Origin: JAJXWB01 sp964634325
GTDB taxonomy: Bacteria > Pseudomonadota > Alphaproteobacteria > Rhizobiales > Beijerinckiaceae
Length of the DNA stretch: 64,000 bases
Assembly (NCBI GenBank): GCA_964634325.1
Contig: CAZWJF010000002.1
Location: forward strand, 248,001-312,000
Direction of reading: 5' to 3'
The position numbers were made by a program, and so were the translations under genes. Below, one piece after another: positions 17,641 to 27,735 of the stretch; the first letter of the stretch is position 1; each line of letters begins with the position of its first letter. Under the pieces are notes generated by a model. That model worked only from the letters and a program-made list of their open reading frames with translations, searched no databases and had not been told where the DNA came from.

Positions 17641-18831
17641 TCACAGACGCGGTAGCGGGTTCATCGGCGCGAGCCCCGCATTGGGATCGATGCGCACCTT
17701 CATGCCCGGAAAGAGCTTGATCTGCCCCTCGCTGACGACGGTCTCGCCGGCCTTGAGGCCTTCGCGGATCTCAATTCGGTCGCCCTGCGTCTCGCCCAGC
17801 CGGACGAAGCGCCGTTCGACCTCGTAGAGCGCGTCCGCCGCGGGCGCCGCCTGCGCCTGGCCGGAGCCGGCCGCGCCCTTCAGCACGTAGACGCTGTCGC
17901 CGTAGAGAGAATAGACGACCGCCGTGCGCGGCGTCGTCACGACATCCCGCTTTGCGCCGGCCATGATCGCGACATTGGCGAACATGCCAGGCAGAAGCTT
18001 CTTCTCGGCATTTTCGATTTCGCCGCGGACGAGGAAGTTGCGGGTGTCGACCGAGACGCGCGCGTCGACGAACTTCACCTTGCCGACGAACTTGCGGCCC
18101 GGAAATGCGTCGACAGTCAGATCGATCGCCTGACCGACGGCGATCTGCGCGAGGTTTTGTTCCGGCGCCTGGAAATCGACATAGATCGGGTCGAGTTGCT
18201 GCAACGTGACCAGCGCGGTTCCGGGCGACACGTATTGACCGATGTCGATGCGGCGAATGCCGAGACGGCCGTCGAAGGGCGCGACGATCTTCTTCTGGGC
18301 GATGATCGCCTTGGTGCGCTCGACGGCCGCGGCCGCCTGATCGCGACCGGCGAGCGCCTGATCGAGGTTCGCCTGCGTGGTGTTGCCGCCGCTCACCAGC
18401 TTGCTCTGGCGGTCGTAGGTCAGTTGCGCATTCTGCAAGGCTGCGATGTTCGCCTTGAGGTCGGCTTGCTCGGTCGAATCGTCGATTTCGACCAGAAGCG
18501 CGCCTTTCTTGATGTCCTGCGAGGATTCAAAACGGATCGCCCGCACCACGCCGCCGACCTGCGGCGCGATCTCGACGCCCTGCGTCGCGCGCAACGAACC
18601 GATCGCCGTCAGGGTGGGCGTCCAGGTCTCGAGTTTGGCGGGCGTCGCCGCGACGGAATTGGTCGGCTGTCCCGCCTTCTGAATGAAGCCCTTGATCATG
18701 GCGGGCTTCGTTTCGGTCTGGAAGTAATAGAGACCGCCGGCGAGGCCCGCGAGGAGCACGAAGACGATGGTCAGGAGCGAGGCGCGTTTCATGCGGCGGG
18801 GGATGTCCGGTGGGGCGAGGCGCCGGGCCAT
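17641..18831 (-). CDS. RND efflux periplasmic adaptor (membrane fusion protein)
   Basis: A 396-residue HlyD/AcrA-class adaptor linking the permease to an outer-membrane channel. One N-terminal TM helix (LLTIVFVLLAGLAGGLYYF, about 18-36), then a lipoyl half (GVVRAIRFESSQDIKKGALLVEID), a helical hairpin, the second lipoyl half (IVAPFDGRLGIRRIDIGQYV) and beta-barrel domains. The start is uncertain: the ATG at 18831 and an internal ATG at 18792 (MKRASLL, nearer the TM helix) both lack a good Shine-Dalgarno sequence. It immediately precedes the permease. Transcription probably starts in the 18,832-18,970 gap shared with the divergent arsR promoter. Confidence 0.9.
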   Translation of the reverse strand: MARRLAPPDIPRRMKRASLLTIVFVLLAGLAGGLYYFQTETKPAMIKGFIQKAGQPTNSVAATPAKLETWTPTLTAIGSLRATQGVEIAPQVGGVVRAIRFESSQDIKKGALLVEIDDSTEQADLKANIAALQNAQLTYDRQSKLVSGGNTTQANLDQALAGRDQAAAAVERTKAIIAQKKIVAPFDGRLGIRRIDIGQYVSPGTALVTLQQLDPIYVDFQAPEQNLAQIAVGQAIDLTVDAFPGRKFVGKVKFVDARVSVDTRNFLVRGEIENAEKKLLPGMFANVAIMAGAKRDVVTTPRTAVVYSLYGDSVYVLKGAAGSGQAQAAPAADALYEVERRFVRLGETQGDRIEIREGLKAGETVVSEGQIKLFPGMKVRIDPNAGLAPMNPLPRL

Positions 18832-18970
18832 CGAACGCCGCGACGGCGCCGGACGATGGCCTCAGCGCGCCGCGCTGAAATGTAATAAGGCGCAACATAG
18901 AGGGAGCGCCGCCGAAAACAAGGTCATATGCGAACCAGATTCGACGGACCGATTGGGTAAGTGTCGCCAA

Positions 18971-19007
18971 TTGACATTTCGATGATTCGATAATTATAGA
19001 ATTATCG
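18971..19007 (+). promoter_or_regulatory. arsR promoter with perfect inverted-repeat operator
   Basis: TTGACA at 18971-18976 is a perfect -35, followed 18 bases later by TATAGA at 18995-19000. Over the -10 lies a perfect dyad, CGATAATT (18988-18995), four bases, AATTATCG (19000-19007), ending one base before the arsR ATG at 19009. This is where an ArsR dimer would block transcription. The predicted transcript start falls at or within two bases of the ATG, so the message may be leaderless. Confidence 0.65.
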
Positions 19008-19008
19008 T

Positions 19009-19371
19009 ATGGACACTCGCACATCCCGACCTTCCACGGACGATCAGACGGCTCGCTACGCCGACATGCTGGCGGCGCTGGGGACCGAACCGCGGCTGCG
19101 CATCGTGCGCTTGCTGCTGAAGTCTCATCCCGAGGGTCTCGTCGTCGGCGAGATCGGATCGGAACTCGGCATTGCGCCGTCCACGCTCTCGCATCACCTC
19201 GACAAACTGAAGAACGAAGGCCTCGTCGCCGTACGTCGCGAGAGCACGTTCCTGCGTTACACGGCGCGCACCGAGGCGCTGCAGGAAATCCTGTCCTTCC
19301 TGTTCGCCGAATGCTGCACCCGCAACAAGGCGATCACGCCTGAAGCCATCATTTGCTGCCGGGAGGCCTGA
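19009..19371 (+). CDS. arsR: ArsR-family arsenic-responsive repressor
   Basis: A 120-residue winged-helix repressor that releases DNA on binding As(III). The HTH is at about residues 45-75 (VVGEIGSELGIAPSTLSHHLDKL). Metal-binding cysteines are not in the DNA-binding helix as in E. coli ArsR. They form two C-terminal pairs, C102-C103 and C116-C117, resembling the C-terminal CC..C site of Acidithiobacillus-type ArsR. No Shine-Dalgarno sequence precedes the ATG; the upstream bases are the operator. It heads arsR-arsM-arsC-acr3, one base from arsM. Confidence 0.92.
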   Translation: MDTRTSRPSTDDQTARYADMLAALGTEPRLRIVRLLLKSHPEGLVVGEIGSELGIAPSTLSHHLDKLKNEGLVAVRRESTFLRYTARTEALQEILSFLFAECCTRNKAITPEAIICCREA

Positions 19372-19372
19372 C

Positions 19373-20212
19373 ATGTCGGACCCGAACATCAAGGAAATCG
19401 TTCGCGAGAAATATGCGCAGGCCGCGCTACGCGTTTCCACGCCAGCCTCATGCTGCGGCGGTGGGGCGGCGCTCGACGGCGTCAACCCGATCACGTCGAA
19501 CCTCTACGCCGACCACGAGACCGGAGCGCTGCCCGACGCCGCCGTCCTCGCCTCGCTCGGTTGCGGCAACCCGACGGCGCTCGCCGAGCTGAAATCCGGC
19601 GAGACGGTGCTCGATCTCGGTTCGGGCGGCGGCATCGACGTGTTGTTGTCCGCCAAGCGCGTCGGGCCCGCCGGCAAGGCTTACGGTCTCGACATGACCG
19701 AAGAAATGCTGGCGCTCGCTCGCGAGAATCAGAAGAAGGCCGGAGCGACCAACGTCGAATTTCTGAAAGGCGAGATCGAGGCGATCCCGTTGCCCGATAA
19801 TTCGGTCGACGTGATCATTTCGAATTGCGTGATCAATCTGTCGGCCGACAAGGACAAGGTTCTGCGCGAGGCGTTCCGCGTATTGAAGCCCGGCGGCCGG
19901 TTCGCTGTCTCCGATGTCGTGACGCGCGGCGAAATCCCGCAACAAATTCGCAAGGACGCGCTCGCCTGGGTTGGCTGCATCGCCGGGGCGCTCGACGAGA
20001 ACGACTATCGCGCGAAGCTGGCCGCCGCGGGCTTCGAAGCAGTCGGCGTCGAGCCGACGCGCATCTACAAGGTCGAAGACGCGCGCGAGTTTCTGATCTC
20101 GCAGGGCTTCGACGTCGACGCGCTCGCCGCGCAAGTCGACGGCAAGTTCATGAGCGCCTTCGTGCGCGCGACCAAACCGACAGGCGCGCGCCGCGCCGGC
20201 TGCTGTGGGTGA
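19373..20212 (+). CDS. arsM: Arsenite S-adenosylmethionine methyltransferase
   Basis: A 279-residue SAM-dependent enzyme that methylates As(III) to mono- to trimethylated species, detoxifying it through volatilisation or altered export. Seen: the SAM-binding VLDLGSGGGIDVL at about 79-91, and the three conserved cysteine positions, SLGCGNP (about 65), ISNCVINL (about 150) and WVGCIAGAL (about 200). There is an extra CC at 27-28 and a CC at the very C-terminus. Spacing to arsR is one base, so the two are co-translated. The product class and gene order make the assignment firm. Confidence 0.95.
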   Translation: MSDPNIKEIVREKYAQAALRVSTPASCCGGGAALDGVNPITSNLYADHETGALPDAAVLASLGCGNPTALAELKSGETVLDLGSGGGIDVLLSAKRVGPAGKAYGLDMTEEMLALARENQKKAGATNVEFLKGEIEAIPLPDNSVDVIISNCVINLSADKDKVLREAFRVLKPGGRFAVSDVVTRGEIPQQIRKDALAWVGCIAGALDENDYRAKLAAAGFEAVGVEPTRIYKVEDAREFLISQGFDVDALAAQVDGKFMSAFVRATKPTGARRAGCCG

Positions 20213-20219
20213 TCCGCCG

Positions 20220-20738
20220 ATGACCGATCGCAACTTCAACGTGTTGTTTCTGTGCACCGGCAATACGGCGCGCTCCGTGCTCGCCGAGGGCATATTGCGC
20301 AAGGACGGCGCCGGCCGTTTCACCGCCTTTTCCGCCGGCAGCCAGCCCAAGGGCGTCGTGAATCCATTCGCGCTGAAGACGCTCGCCGCTTACGGCTATC
20401 CGGCTGACGGCTACCGCTCGAAAAGCTGGGACGAGTTCGCCGCGACGGGCGCGCCGAAGATGGATTTCGTCTTCACGGTCTGCGACAGCGCGGCCGGCGA
20501 AGCCTGCCCCGTTTGGCCCGGCCAGCCGATGACGGCGCATTGGGGCATCGAAGATCCCGCCGCGGTCGAGGGCTCGGACATGGACAAGGAGCGCGCGTTC
20601 GCCGAGGCCTTCCGGTTCATGCGCAACCGGATCGCGGCGTTCATCGCGCTGCCGATGAAGAGTCTCGACGAAATGACGTTGCAGGCGCGTCTCGGCGATA
20701 TCGGCCGCATGGACGGGGCGACGGCGGGGAAAGCCTGA
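20220..20738 (+). CDS. arsC: Arsenate reductase, low-molecular-weight phosphatase (thioredoxin-coupled) type
   Basis: Reduces As(V) to As(III) in the cytoplasm with a catalytic cysteine cascade. The P-loop LCTGNTARS (CX5R) lies near residues 10-18 and the second and third redox cysteines are in FTVCDSAAGEACPVW, the spacing of pI258-type enzymes; its electrons would come from thioredoxin. I start it at ATG 20220, seven bases after arsM. A GTG at 20205 would overlap arsM and adds only MGDPP. The reading gives 172 residues, slightly long for the family owing to a C-terminal extension (about 140-172). It overlaps acr3 by one base. Confidence 0.94.
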   Translation: MTDRNFNVLFLCTGNTARSVLAEGILRKDGAGRFTAFSAGSQPKGVVNPFALKTLAAYGYPADGYRSKSWDEFAATGAPKMDFVFTVCDSAAGEACPVWPGQPMTAHWGIEDPAAVEGSDMDKERAFAEAFRFMRNRIAAFIALPMKSLDEMTLQARLGDIGRMDGATAGKA

Positions 20739-21781
20739 TGTCGATTTTCGAACGCTTCCTCACCCTGTGGGTTGCGCTCTGCATCGTTGCAGGCGTCGCG
20801 CTCGGGCATTTCTTTCCCGGCGCGTTCCGGGCGATCGGCGCAGCGGAAATCGCCAAGGTCAATCTGCCGGTCGCCGCGCTGATCTGGCTGATGATCGTTC
20901 CGATGCTGATCAAGATCGATTTCGCCGCGCTCGGCGAGGTGCGCCGTCACTGGCGCGGCATCGGCGTCACGCTGTTCATCAACTGGGCGGTGAAGCCGTT
21001 TTCGATGGCGGCGCTCGGCTGGCTGTTCGTGGGGCATCTGTTCCGGCCGTATCTGCCGGCCGATCAGATCAATTCGTACATCGCCGGGCTGATCCTGCTC
21101 GCCGCCGCGCCCTGCACGGCCATGGTGTTCGTGTGGAGCAACCTGACGAAAGGCGAGCCGCATTTCACGCTGTCGCAGGTCGCGCTGAACGACACGATCA
21201 TGGTCTTCGCCTTTGCGCCGATCGTCGGCCTGCTGCTCGGGCTTTCGGCGATCACGGTCCCCTGGGACACGCTCGTGCTTTCGGTCGTCCTCTATATCGT
21301 GATCCCTGTGATCGTCGCGCAGATCGTTCGGCGCGCCGTTCTGGCGTCCGGCGGCGAGGCGGCGTTATCGGCGTTGCTCGCAAGGTTGCAGCCGTTGTCG
21401 CTGATCGCGCTGCTCGCCACGCTCGTGCTGCTGTTCGGGTTTCAGGGCGAGCAGATTCTGCGGCAGCCGACCGTCATCGCGCTTCTGGCGATCCCGATCC
21501 TCATTCAGGTCTATTTCAACGCCGGCTTCGCCTATGCGCTCAACCGCATCAGCGGCGAACAACACTGTGTCGCCGGCCCGTCCGCGCTGATCGGCGCCAG
21601 CAATTTCTTCGAGCTGGCGGTCGCCGCGGCGATCTCGCTGTTCGGCTTCGAGTCCGGAGCAGCGCTTGCGACCGTCGTCGGCGTGCTCATCGAAGTGCCG
21701 GTCATGTTGTCGGTCGTCTGGATCGTGAATGGCAGCAAGCGATGGTACGAGCAGGGGCCGCGCGCTGTGCGTGCGCCCTAA
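20738..21781 (+). CDS. acr3: Arsenite efflux transporter, ACR3 family
   Basis: A 347-residue As(III)/H+ antiporter of the inner membrane with about ten TM helices. Seen: NWAVKPFSMA near 80, and the family's key cysteine in LAAAPCTAMVFVWSNLTKGE near 120, then GASNFFELAVAAAISLFG. Start ATG 20738 overlaps the arsC stop (TGATG), so the two are translationally coupled. Together the operon senses, methylates, reduces and exports arsenic. A convergent gene begins 11 bases after the stop. Confidence 0.95.
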   Translation: MSIFERFLTLWVALCIVAGVALGHFFPGAFRAIGAAEIAKVNLPVAALIWLMIVPMLIKIDFAALGEVRRHWRGIGVTLFINWAVKPFSMAALGWLFVGHLFRPYLPADQINSYIAGLILLAAAPCTAMVFVWSNLTKGEPHFTLSQVALNDTIMVFAFAPIVGLLLGLSAITVPWDTLVLSVVLYIVIPVIVAQIVRRAVLASGGEAALSALLARLQPLSLIALLATLVLLFGFQGEQILRQPTVIALLAIPILIQVYFNAGFAYALNRISGEQHCVAGPSALIGASNFFELAVAAAISLFGFESGAALATVVGVLIEVPVMLSVVWIVNGSKRWYEQGPRAVRAP

Positions 21782-21792
21782 ACCCGCTCAAC

Positions 21793-22830
21793 TCACGCGT
21801 TGCGGGCGGTCGCCAGTCCCGCTTCCGCGAGAACCGGGACCATCTCGCCCATCGCCAGCCCGCGCTCGGGATTCGAGCCATTGCCGTCGAGCGCGCGTTT
21901 CTTGACGCCCTGAATGATGGCGGCGAGCCGGAAGAAGTTGAAGGCGATGTAGAAATCCCAATTGGGTATTTCAGGCAATCCGATGCGTTTACAGAAGGCG
22001 GCGACGTATTCGTCTTCCGTGGGGATGCCGAGCGCTGTCCGGTCGAGGCCGCCGAGACCTGAGAAAATGCTCGAATTCGCCGTGCGCCATTGCATGCACT
22101 GATAGGAAATATCGGCAAAGGGATGGCCGAGCGTCGACAGCTCCCAATCGAGCACGGCCAGCAGCCGTGGCTCCGTCGGATGGAAGATCATGTTGTCGAG
22201 GCGATAGTCGCCGTGCACGATCGAAATGCGGCCGTCGTCCGCCGGCACATTGCGCGCGAGCCAGTCGATGAGTTCGTCCATCGCCGGAACGGCGCCGGTT
22301 TCGGACGCGCGATACTGGTCGGTCCAGCGTTTGAACTGCCGTTCGAAATAGGAGCCGGGGCGACCGAAATCCGACAGGCCGACCTTTGCCGGATCGAGCG
22401 ACGTGAGCGCGGCGAGCGCGCGGTTCATCTCGTCGTAGATCTTGGCGCGATCCTCGCGCGAGACGTCCGGCAGCGCGGGATTCCAGAAGATGCGTCCCTC
22501 GACGCGCTGCATGACGTAGAAGGCGGTGCCGATGACGCTGTCGTCTTCGCAGAGCACATACATATCCGCGACCGGCACGCCGGAGCCGGCGAGCGCCTTC
22601 TGTACGCGGAACTCGCGATCGACCGCATGCGCGGATTTCAGCAGAACGCCCGGCGGCTTGCGCCGCAGCACATAGGCGCCGCTGGCCGCCTCGATCAGGT
22701 AGGTCGGGTTCGACTGACCGTCGCCGAACTTCCTGGCTTTCAACGGCCCTTCGAAACCGGCGAGGTTCGTTTCGAGCCATGCGGCGAGCGCGGCTTCATC
22801 GATGGTTTTGACGTCGAGGGACAATTTCAT
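21793..22830 (-). CDS. Aminoglycoside-phosphotransferase-like kinase of the ACAD10/11 type
   Basis: A 345-residue protein-kinase-fold enzyme. Seen: IVHGDYRLDNMIF with the catalytic Asp and metal Asn near residues 205-217, and AVLDWELSTLGHP carrying the DxE metal site. In animals this domain is the N-terminal part of ACAD10/ACAD11, fused to an acyl-CoA dehydrogenase and phosphorylating 4-hydroxyacyl-CoA; the bacterial stand-alone forms sit with fatty-acid genes. Here it is downstream of an SDR and a MaoC gene in the same direction, and an ACAD10/11-like dehydrogenase lies at 60.9 kb. Hydroxyacyl-CoA as the substrate is an inference. A GTCGGA-TCCGAC palindrome lies 37 bases upstream. Confidence 0.85.
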   Translation of the reverse strand: MKLSLDVKTIDEAALAAWLETNLAGFEGPLKARKFGDGQSNPTYLIEAASGAYVLRRKPPGVLLKSAHAVDREFRVQKALAGSGVPVADMYVLCEDDSVIGTAFYVMQRVEGRIFWNPALPDVSREDRAKIYDEMNRALAALTSLDPAKVGLSDFGRPGSYFERQFKRWTDQYRASETGAVPAMDELIDWLARNVPADDGRISIVHGDYRLDNMIFHPTEPRLLAVLDWELSTLGHPFADISYQCMQWRTANSSIFSGLGGLDRTALGIPTEDEYVAAFCKRIGLPEIPNWDFYIAFNFFRLAAIIQGVKKRALDGNGSNPERGLAMGEMVPVLAEAGLATARNA

Positions 22831-22866
22831 ACTCCGCAGCCGTCTTCGCGAGGATCATAACGCGAA

Positions 22867-22882
22867 GTCGGACATATCCGAC
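22867..22882. promoter_or_regulatory. GTCGGA-N4-TCCGAC palindrome upstream of the APH-like gene
   Basis: A perfect 6-4-6 inverted repeat 37 bases upstream of the ATG at 22830. The left arm with loop reads GTCGGACATA, matching the first ten bases of the element at 24423 upstream of the MaoC gene. It may be an operator of the GntR regulator at 62.2 kb; the alternative is a small intergenic hairpin. Confidence 0.35.
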
Positions 22883-22902
22883 TGCCAATCGTGCGTCGCA
22901 GC

Positions 22903-22966
22903 GATCCATCCTCGGATACGGATGAGGTTCCGGCGGATGGATCGATTTGCTCGCCTCGCAATGACG
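22903..22966. repeat. REP-like palindromic intergenic element
   Basis: GATCCATCC (22903-22911) pairs with GGATGGATC (22935-22943) around a 23-base loop. Immediately beyond is CGTCATTGCGAGG (minus strand of 22954-22966), wording typical of dispersed repetitive palindromes in alphaproteobacterial intergenic DNA. It lies between the SDR and APH-like genes and could act as an mRNA-stabilising hairpin. Only one copy is in this window, so its repetitive nature cannot be confirmed here. Confidence 0.45.
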
Positions 22967-22970
22967 TCGT

Positions 22971-23891
22971 TCAGCCCTTGGTCAGCGACACGCCTTTCGC
23001 GGCGGCGGCCTTGCCGACGTATTTGTTGGTCTGCTGGAAAGCGTTCTGCAGCGCTTCCTGCTTCGACGGATCCGAGATTTCCGCGAAATGGTTGGCGACC
23101 TTCTCGACGCTCGGCTCGTCGATGTAGACGCCGTCCGTCTCGTAGATGATCGTGCGCGCGAAAGCGCCGGCGCCCGCGCCCAGAATGCAGCGCGTCGGCG
23201 CGTTCTCGCTGACGAGATAGAGCACGCCTGGCGTGATGAATTCGGGGCGCATGAGGTCGAGCGCCTGTTTGGGCAGGAGCTCTTCCGTCATGCGGGTCGC
23301 GGCGGTCGGGGCGAGCGTGTTGACGCGAATGTCGTTCTTCGCGCCCTCCTGGCACAGCACATTCATCAGGCCGACCATGGCCATCTTCGCCGCGCCGTAA
23401 TTGGCCTGGCCGAAATTGCCGTAGAGCCCGGACGACGATGCGGTGAAGACGATGCGCCCGTAATTCTGGGCGCGCATGATGTCCCACACGGCCTTGGTGC
23501 AGATGACCGAACCCATCAGATGCACGTCGACCACCATGCGGAAATCGGCGATGTCCATCTTGGAGAACGTCTTGTCGCGCAGGATGCCGGCGTTGTTGAT
23601 GAGAATGTCGACGCGGCCCCATTTCTCCATGGCGGCGCGCACCATGTCGGCGACCCCCTTCTCGTCCGTCACGCTGCACGCAGCGGCCATCGCCTCGCCG
23701 CCGAGCGCCTTGATCTCGGCGACCACCTTATCGGCGGCTTCCGACGAACTGCCGGAGCCGTCGCGCGCGCCGCCGAAATCGTTGACGACGACCTTCGCGC
23801 CGCGCGCGGCCAGCCCAAGCGCGTGGGCGCGGCCCAAGCCGTTGCCGGCGCCGGTGACGATGGCGACGCGGTCCTTGAATGAAATGCTCAT
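22971..23891 (-). CDS. SDR-family 3-hydroxyacyl-CoA dehydrogenase (multifunctional-enzyme-2-like)
   Basis: A 306-residue NAD(P)-dependent oxidoreductase. The Rossmann motif TGAGNGLGRAHA is at about 13-24, followed by NDFGGARDG, a signature of the dehydrogenase unit of peroxisomal MFE-2. NNAG is near 98 and the catalytic Tyr-Lys pair is in ANYGAAKMA near 170. It should oxidise a 3-hydroxyacyl-CoA. The C-terminal 50 residues have no obvious catalytic domain; MFE-2 would continue with a MaoC hydratase, and here that is the separate gene 18 bases upstream, so the two halves are split but adjacent. Confidence 0.88.
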   Translation of the reverse strand: MSISFKDRVAIVTGAGNGLGRAHALGLAARGAKVVVNDFGGARDGSGSSSEAADKVVAEIKALGGEAMAAACSVTDEKGVADMVRAAMEKWGRVDILINNAGILRDKTFSKMDIADFRMVVDVHLMGSVICTKAVWDIMRAQNYGRIVFTASSSGLYGNFGQANYGAAKMAMVGLMNVLCQEGAKNDIRVNTLAPTAATRMTEELLPKQALDLMRPEFITPGVLYLVSENAPTRCILGAGAGAFARTIIYETDGVYIDEPSVEKVANHFAEISDPSKQEALQNAFQQTNKYVGKAAAAKGVSLTKG

Positions 23892-23909
23892 CTGCTTTGT
23901 CCCTTACCC

Positions 23910-24398
23910 TCAACCGAAAAAGGCGATGGTCAGCCATTCCGCGGCCAGCGCCGGTTTCGCCTTGCCCTCGATCTCGACCGAAACGTCGTAACGTACGACA
24001 AGCTCGCGTTCCGACTTGCGCGTCGCAGCGCCGACGACGAAATGGCCGCGCACGCGCGCGCCGGCGGGCACGGGCGAAATGAATCGAATCTTGTCGAAGC
24101 CGTAGTTCATGCCCATCGTCCGGCCCTCGACCTCCGGCAGCGCATCGTAAGCCATTGCGCTCAGCATCGACAGCGTCAGAAAGCCATGGGCGATGGCGCC
24201 GCCGAGCGGCGTCTCCTTGGCGGCGCGTTCGGGGTCCATGTGGATGAAATATTCGTCCTGCGTCAGCTTGCCGAACGCGGAAATCAACGCCTGATCCAGC
24301 GTGAACCATTTGCTGACGCCGACTTCCTTGCCCACATTCGCTTCGATCTCGGCGATATTCGTCTTGGGGCGCGCGGCGTTGAATGGCGTAGCGGTCAC
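23910..24398 (-). CDS. MaoC-like (R)-specific enoyl-CoA hydratase
   Basis: A 162-residue hot-dog-fold hydratase. The catalytic Asp-His dyad segment is KLTQDEYFIHMDPERA near 56-71, followed by GAIAHGFLTLSML. I start it at the GTG at 24398, which has GGAGGA six bases upstream; the frame continues far upstream but without homology or a ribosome site. It probably hydrates a trans-2-enoyl-CoA to the (R)-3-hydroxyacyl-CoA that the next gene would oxidise. First gene of a leftward unit with the SDR and, beyond a REP-like element, the APH-like kinase. A TTGTCGGACAT element lies 23 bases upstream. Confidence 0.9.
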   Translation of the reverse strand: MTATPFNAARPKTNIAEIEANVGKEVGVSKWFTLDQALISAFGKLTQDEYFIHMDPERAAKETPLGGAIAHGFLTLSMLSAMAYDALPEVEGRTMGMNYGFDKIRFISPVPAGARVRGHFVVGAATRKSERELVVRYDVSVEIEGKAKPALAAEWLTIAFFG

Positions 24399-24420
24399 GT
24401 CGTTTCCTCCAGATCTTCGA

Positions 24421-24431
24421 TTGTCGGACAT
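24421..24431 (-). promoter_or_regulatory. TTGTCGGACAT, candidate GntR operator
   Basis: Near-palindromic TTGTC-G-GACAT, 23 bases upstream of the MaoC GTG. It matches ten of eleven bases of the minus-strand reading of the site at 62164 (TTGTCGGACAA) and fits the FCD-GntR operator shape TNGTNNNACNA except at its last base. See the regulon finding. Confidence 0.4.
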
Positions 24432-24648
24432 AATCATCATATTGCGGCGCGGGGAAGCCCCCGCGTGACGTCCTAGGGCGCCGCGCCGCCGTCCATCCGT
24501 GGACCGGTCCTCGTCCGACGCGACAGCAAGGTTGCGCCGCCCATGCGTTCGACGCGCAGGGCGTTCATTGGAAAGGAAATCGAGCATGCTTTCGCCATAA
24601 AGGCGCGACCATATCGAGACTGCTCCCGTGGTTCGCCGGAAGGCCTGA

Positions 24649-25548
24649 ATGACCCGCCTGAAATGGTTCCTGCTCTTCGCCGGCGGCATCGCCTGCGCGA
24701 TCGCCCCGCCGCTCATCCTCGGGCCGCCCTGGGCGCATGGCGCTATTTCGCCGATGCAGGAAATTATGGCCGCGCGTTTCGGGGCGAAGCCCAAGGCCAT
24801 CCGGTACGATTCCGACAAGCGCCTCGCCTCGTTCCCGGACAAGTTGCCGGTCGCCTGCCCTGCCGCCGGACCGCGCACTGCCGTTCTGCTGATCGCGGGA
24901 CAGTCGAACGCCGCCAATTCCGCCGGCCAGAAGTACCGGTCGACCCACGGCACCAATATCGCGAATTTTTTCGACGGCAAGTGCTACAAAGCCCAGTCGC
25001 CGCTGCTCGGCTCCACCGGCGAGTGGGGCGAGCCGTGGACGCCGATGGCGAACCGCCTGATCGAATCCGGCGCTTACGATCGCGTGGTGCTCGCGCCCGT
25101 CGCAGTCGGCGGCTCCTCGATCGACATGTGGACCAAGGGCAAGCTTCGCGGCGCGATGATCGAGACATTGACGTCTCTCGAGCGTTTCTATCAACCGACG
25201 GCCGTTATCTGGTATCAGGGCGAAGCGGATTTCATGCTCGACACGAGCGAGCAGACGTATCGCGATCAAATGAAGGCCATCATCTCCCTCGTGCGGAAGC
25301 CCGGGCAGACGATCCCGGTCTACGTGACGTCGGCTACGCGCTGCGCCAACAGCGCGCTGGATTGGACGCCGGACAATCCCGTTTCCCGCGCCCAGCGCTC
25401 GGTCGTCGATCCCTCGGACAACGTGTTTTCCGGCGCCGATCCCGACGGGCTTCTGTCCGGTCTCGACCGGTACGACGATTGCCATTTGAGCGCGTCGGGC
25501 GTCGACAAACTCGCGGACGCCTGGGTGAAGCTGCTGGCGCAGCGCTGA
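24649..25548 (+). CDS. Secreted SGNH-type sialate O-acetylesterase-like hydrolase
   Basis: A 299-residue exported esterase. An N-terminal hydrophobic stretch (WFLLFAGGIACAIAPPLIL, about 6-24) acts as signal peptide or anchor. SGNH blocks are visible: LIAGQSNAAN with the nucleophile Ser near 85, VGGSSIDMW, VIWYQGEAD and C-terminal DCHLSASG with the catalytic Asp/His near 280. The family removes O-acetyl groups from sugars, so periplasmic deacetylation of a glycan is likely; the substrate is unknown. It follows a 250-base gap after the divergent MaoC gene with AAGG before the ATG, and ends at a strong hairpin terminator. Confidence 0.82.
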   Translation: MTRLKWFLLFAGGIACAIAPPLILGPPWAHGAISPMQEIMAARFGAKPKAIRYDSDKRLASFPDKLPVACPAAGPRTAVLLIAGQSNAANSAGQKYRSTHGTNIANFFDGKCYKAQSPLLGSTGEWGEPWTPMANRLIESGAYDRVVLAPVAVGGSSIDMWTKGKLRGAMIETLTSLERFYQPTAVIWYQGEADFMLDTSEQTYRDQMKAIISLVRKPGQTIPVYVTSATRCANSALDWTPDNPVSRAQRSVVDPSDNVFSGADPDGLLSGLDRYDDCHLSASGVDKLADAWVKLLAQR

Positions 25549-25556
25549 AGCGCACG

Positions 25557-25594
25557 GCGCCCGGCTTGAAGCCGGCCCCGGGCGCGTCTATTTT
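25557..25594 (+). terminator. Rho-independent terminator after the esterase gene
   Basis: GCGCCCGG (25557-25564) pairs with CCGGGCGC (25578-25585), with an alternative inner hairpin CCGGC-TTGAA-GCCGG, followed by GTCTATTTT. It lies 9 bases past the stop at 25548 and separates this gene from the TPP riboswitch. Confidence 0.7.
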
Positions 25595-25605
25595 CGAAAT
25601 GTCGC

Positions 25606-25690
25606 CAAGGGGTGCTGCCGGGGGCTGAGGCTTTCGGCGGCTGAGATGACACCCTAAGAACCTGATCCGGGTAATGCCGGCGCAGGGAAG
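25606..25690 (+). promoter_or_regulatory. TPP riboswitch (THI-box) of thiC
   Basis: The conserved core is complete: GGGGTGC at 25610-25615, CTGAGATGACACCCT at about 25641-25655, GAACCTGATCCGGGTAATGCC, then GGCGCAGGGAA ending at 25690. These are the P1-P5 landmarks of the thiamine-pyrophosphate aptamer. The thiC GGAGGA ribosome site at about 25733 follows 40 bases later. No U-run terminator is visible between, so control is more likely by hiding the ribosome site than by early termination; that last point is inferred. Confidence 0.93.
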
Positions 25691-25744
25691 GCCGGTCGGG
25701 CATGGATTCCCGCGCTGCTTCCCTGTCAGATGGAGGAACAGCCG

Positions 25745-27619
<1,875 letters not shown>

Positions 27620-27657
27620 CGGCTTCCGACGGCGCCTCGCGCGATGTCTGAAGCCAT

Positions 27658-27735
27658 TCATTGGTCTCGCGCGAGACTGCCGGGGTCGTCGATCATCGAG
27701 CGCGGAAAGCCGTCGTGTTCAGCCCGACGCGCGAA
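27658..27735 (-). pseudogene. Toxin C-terminal scrap (third copy)
   Basis: About 20 codons directly downstream of the immunity-like gene at 27736 translate to AEHDGFPRSMIDDPG and then a stop. This matches residues 154-168 of the intact toxin-like protein at 29171 at all but two or three positions. No start or upstream part survives. It marks the far end of the cassette array, 40 bases from thiC. Confidence 0.7.

Noticed and set aside
14784..17720. 978-codon plus-strand open frame opposite the RND permease
   Set aside because: Composition (Arg, Asp, Gln, Glu, His rich) is the mirror of a GC-rich coding strand; the opposite strand is an unmistakable RND protein.
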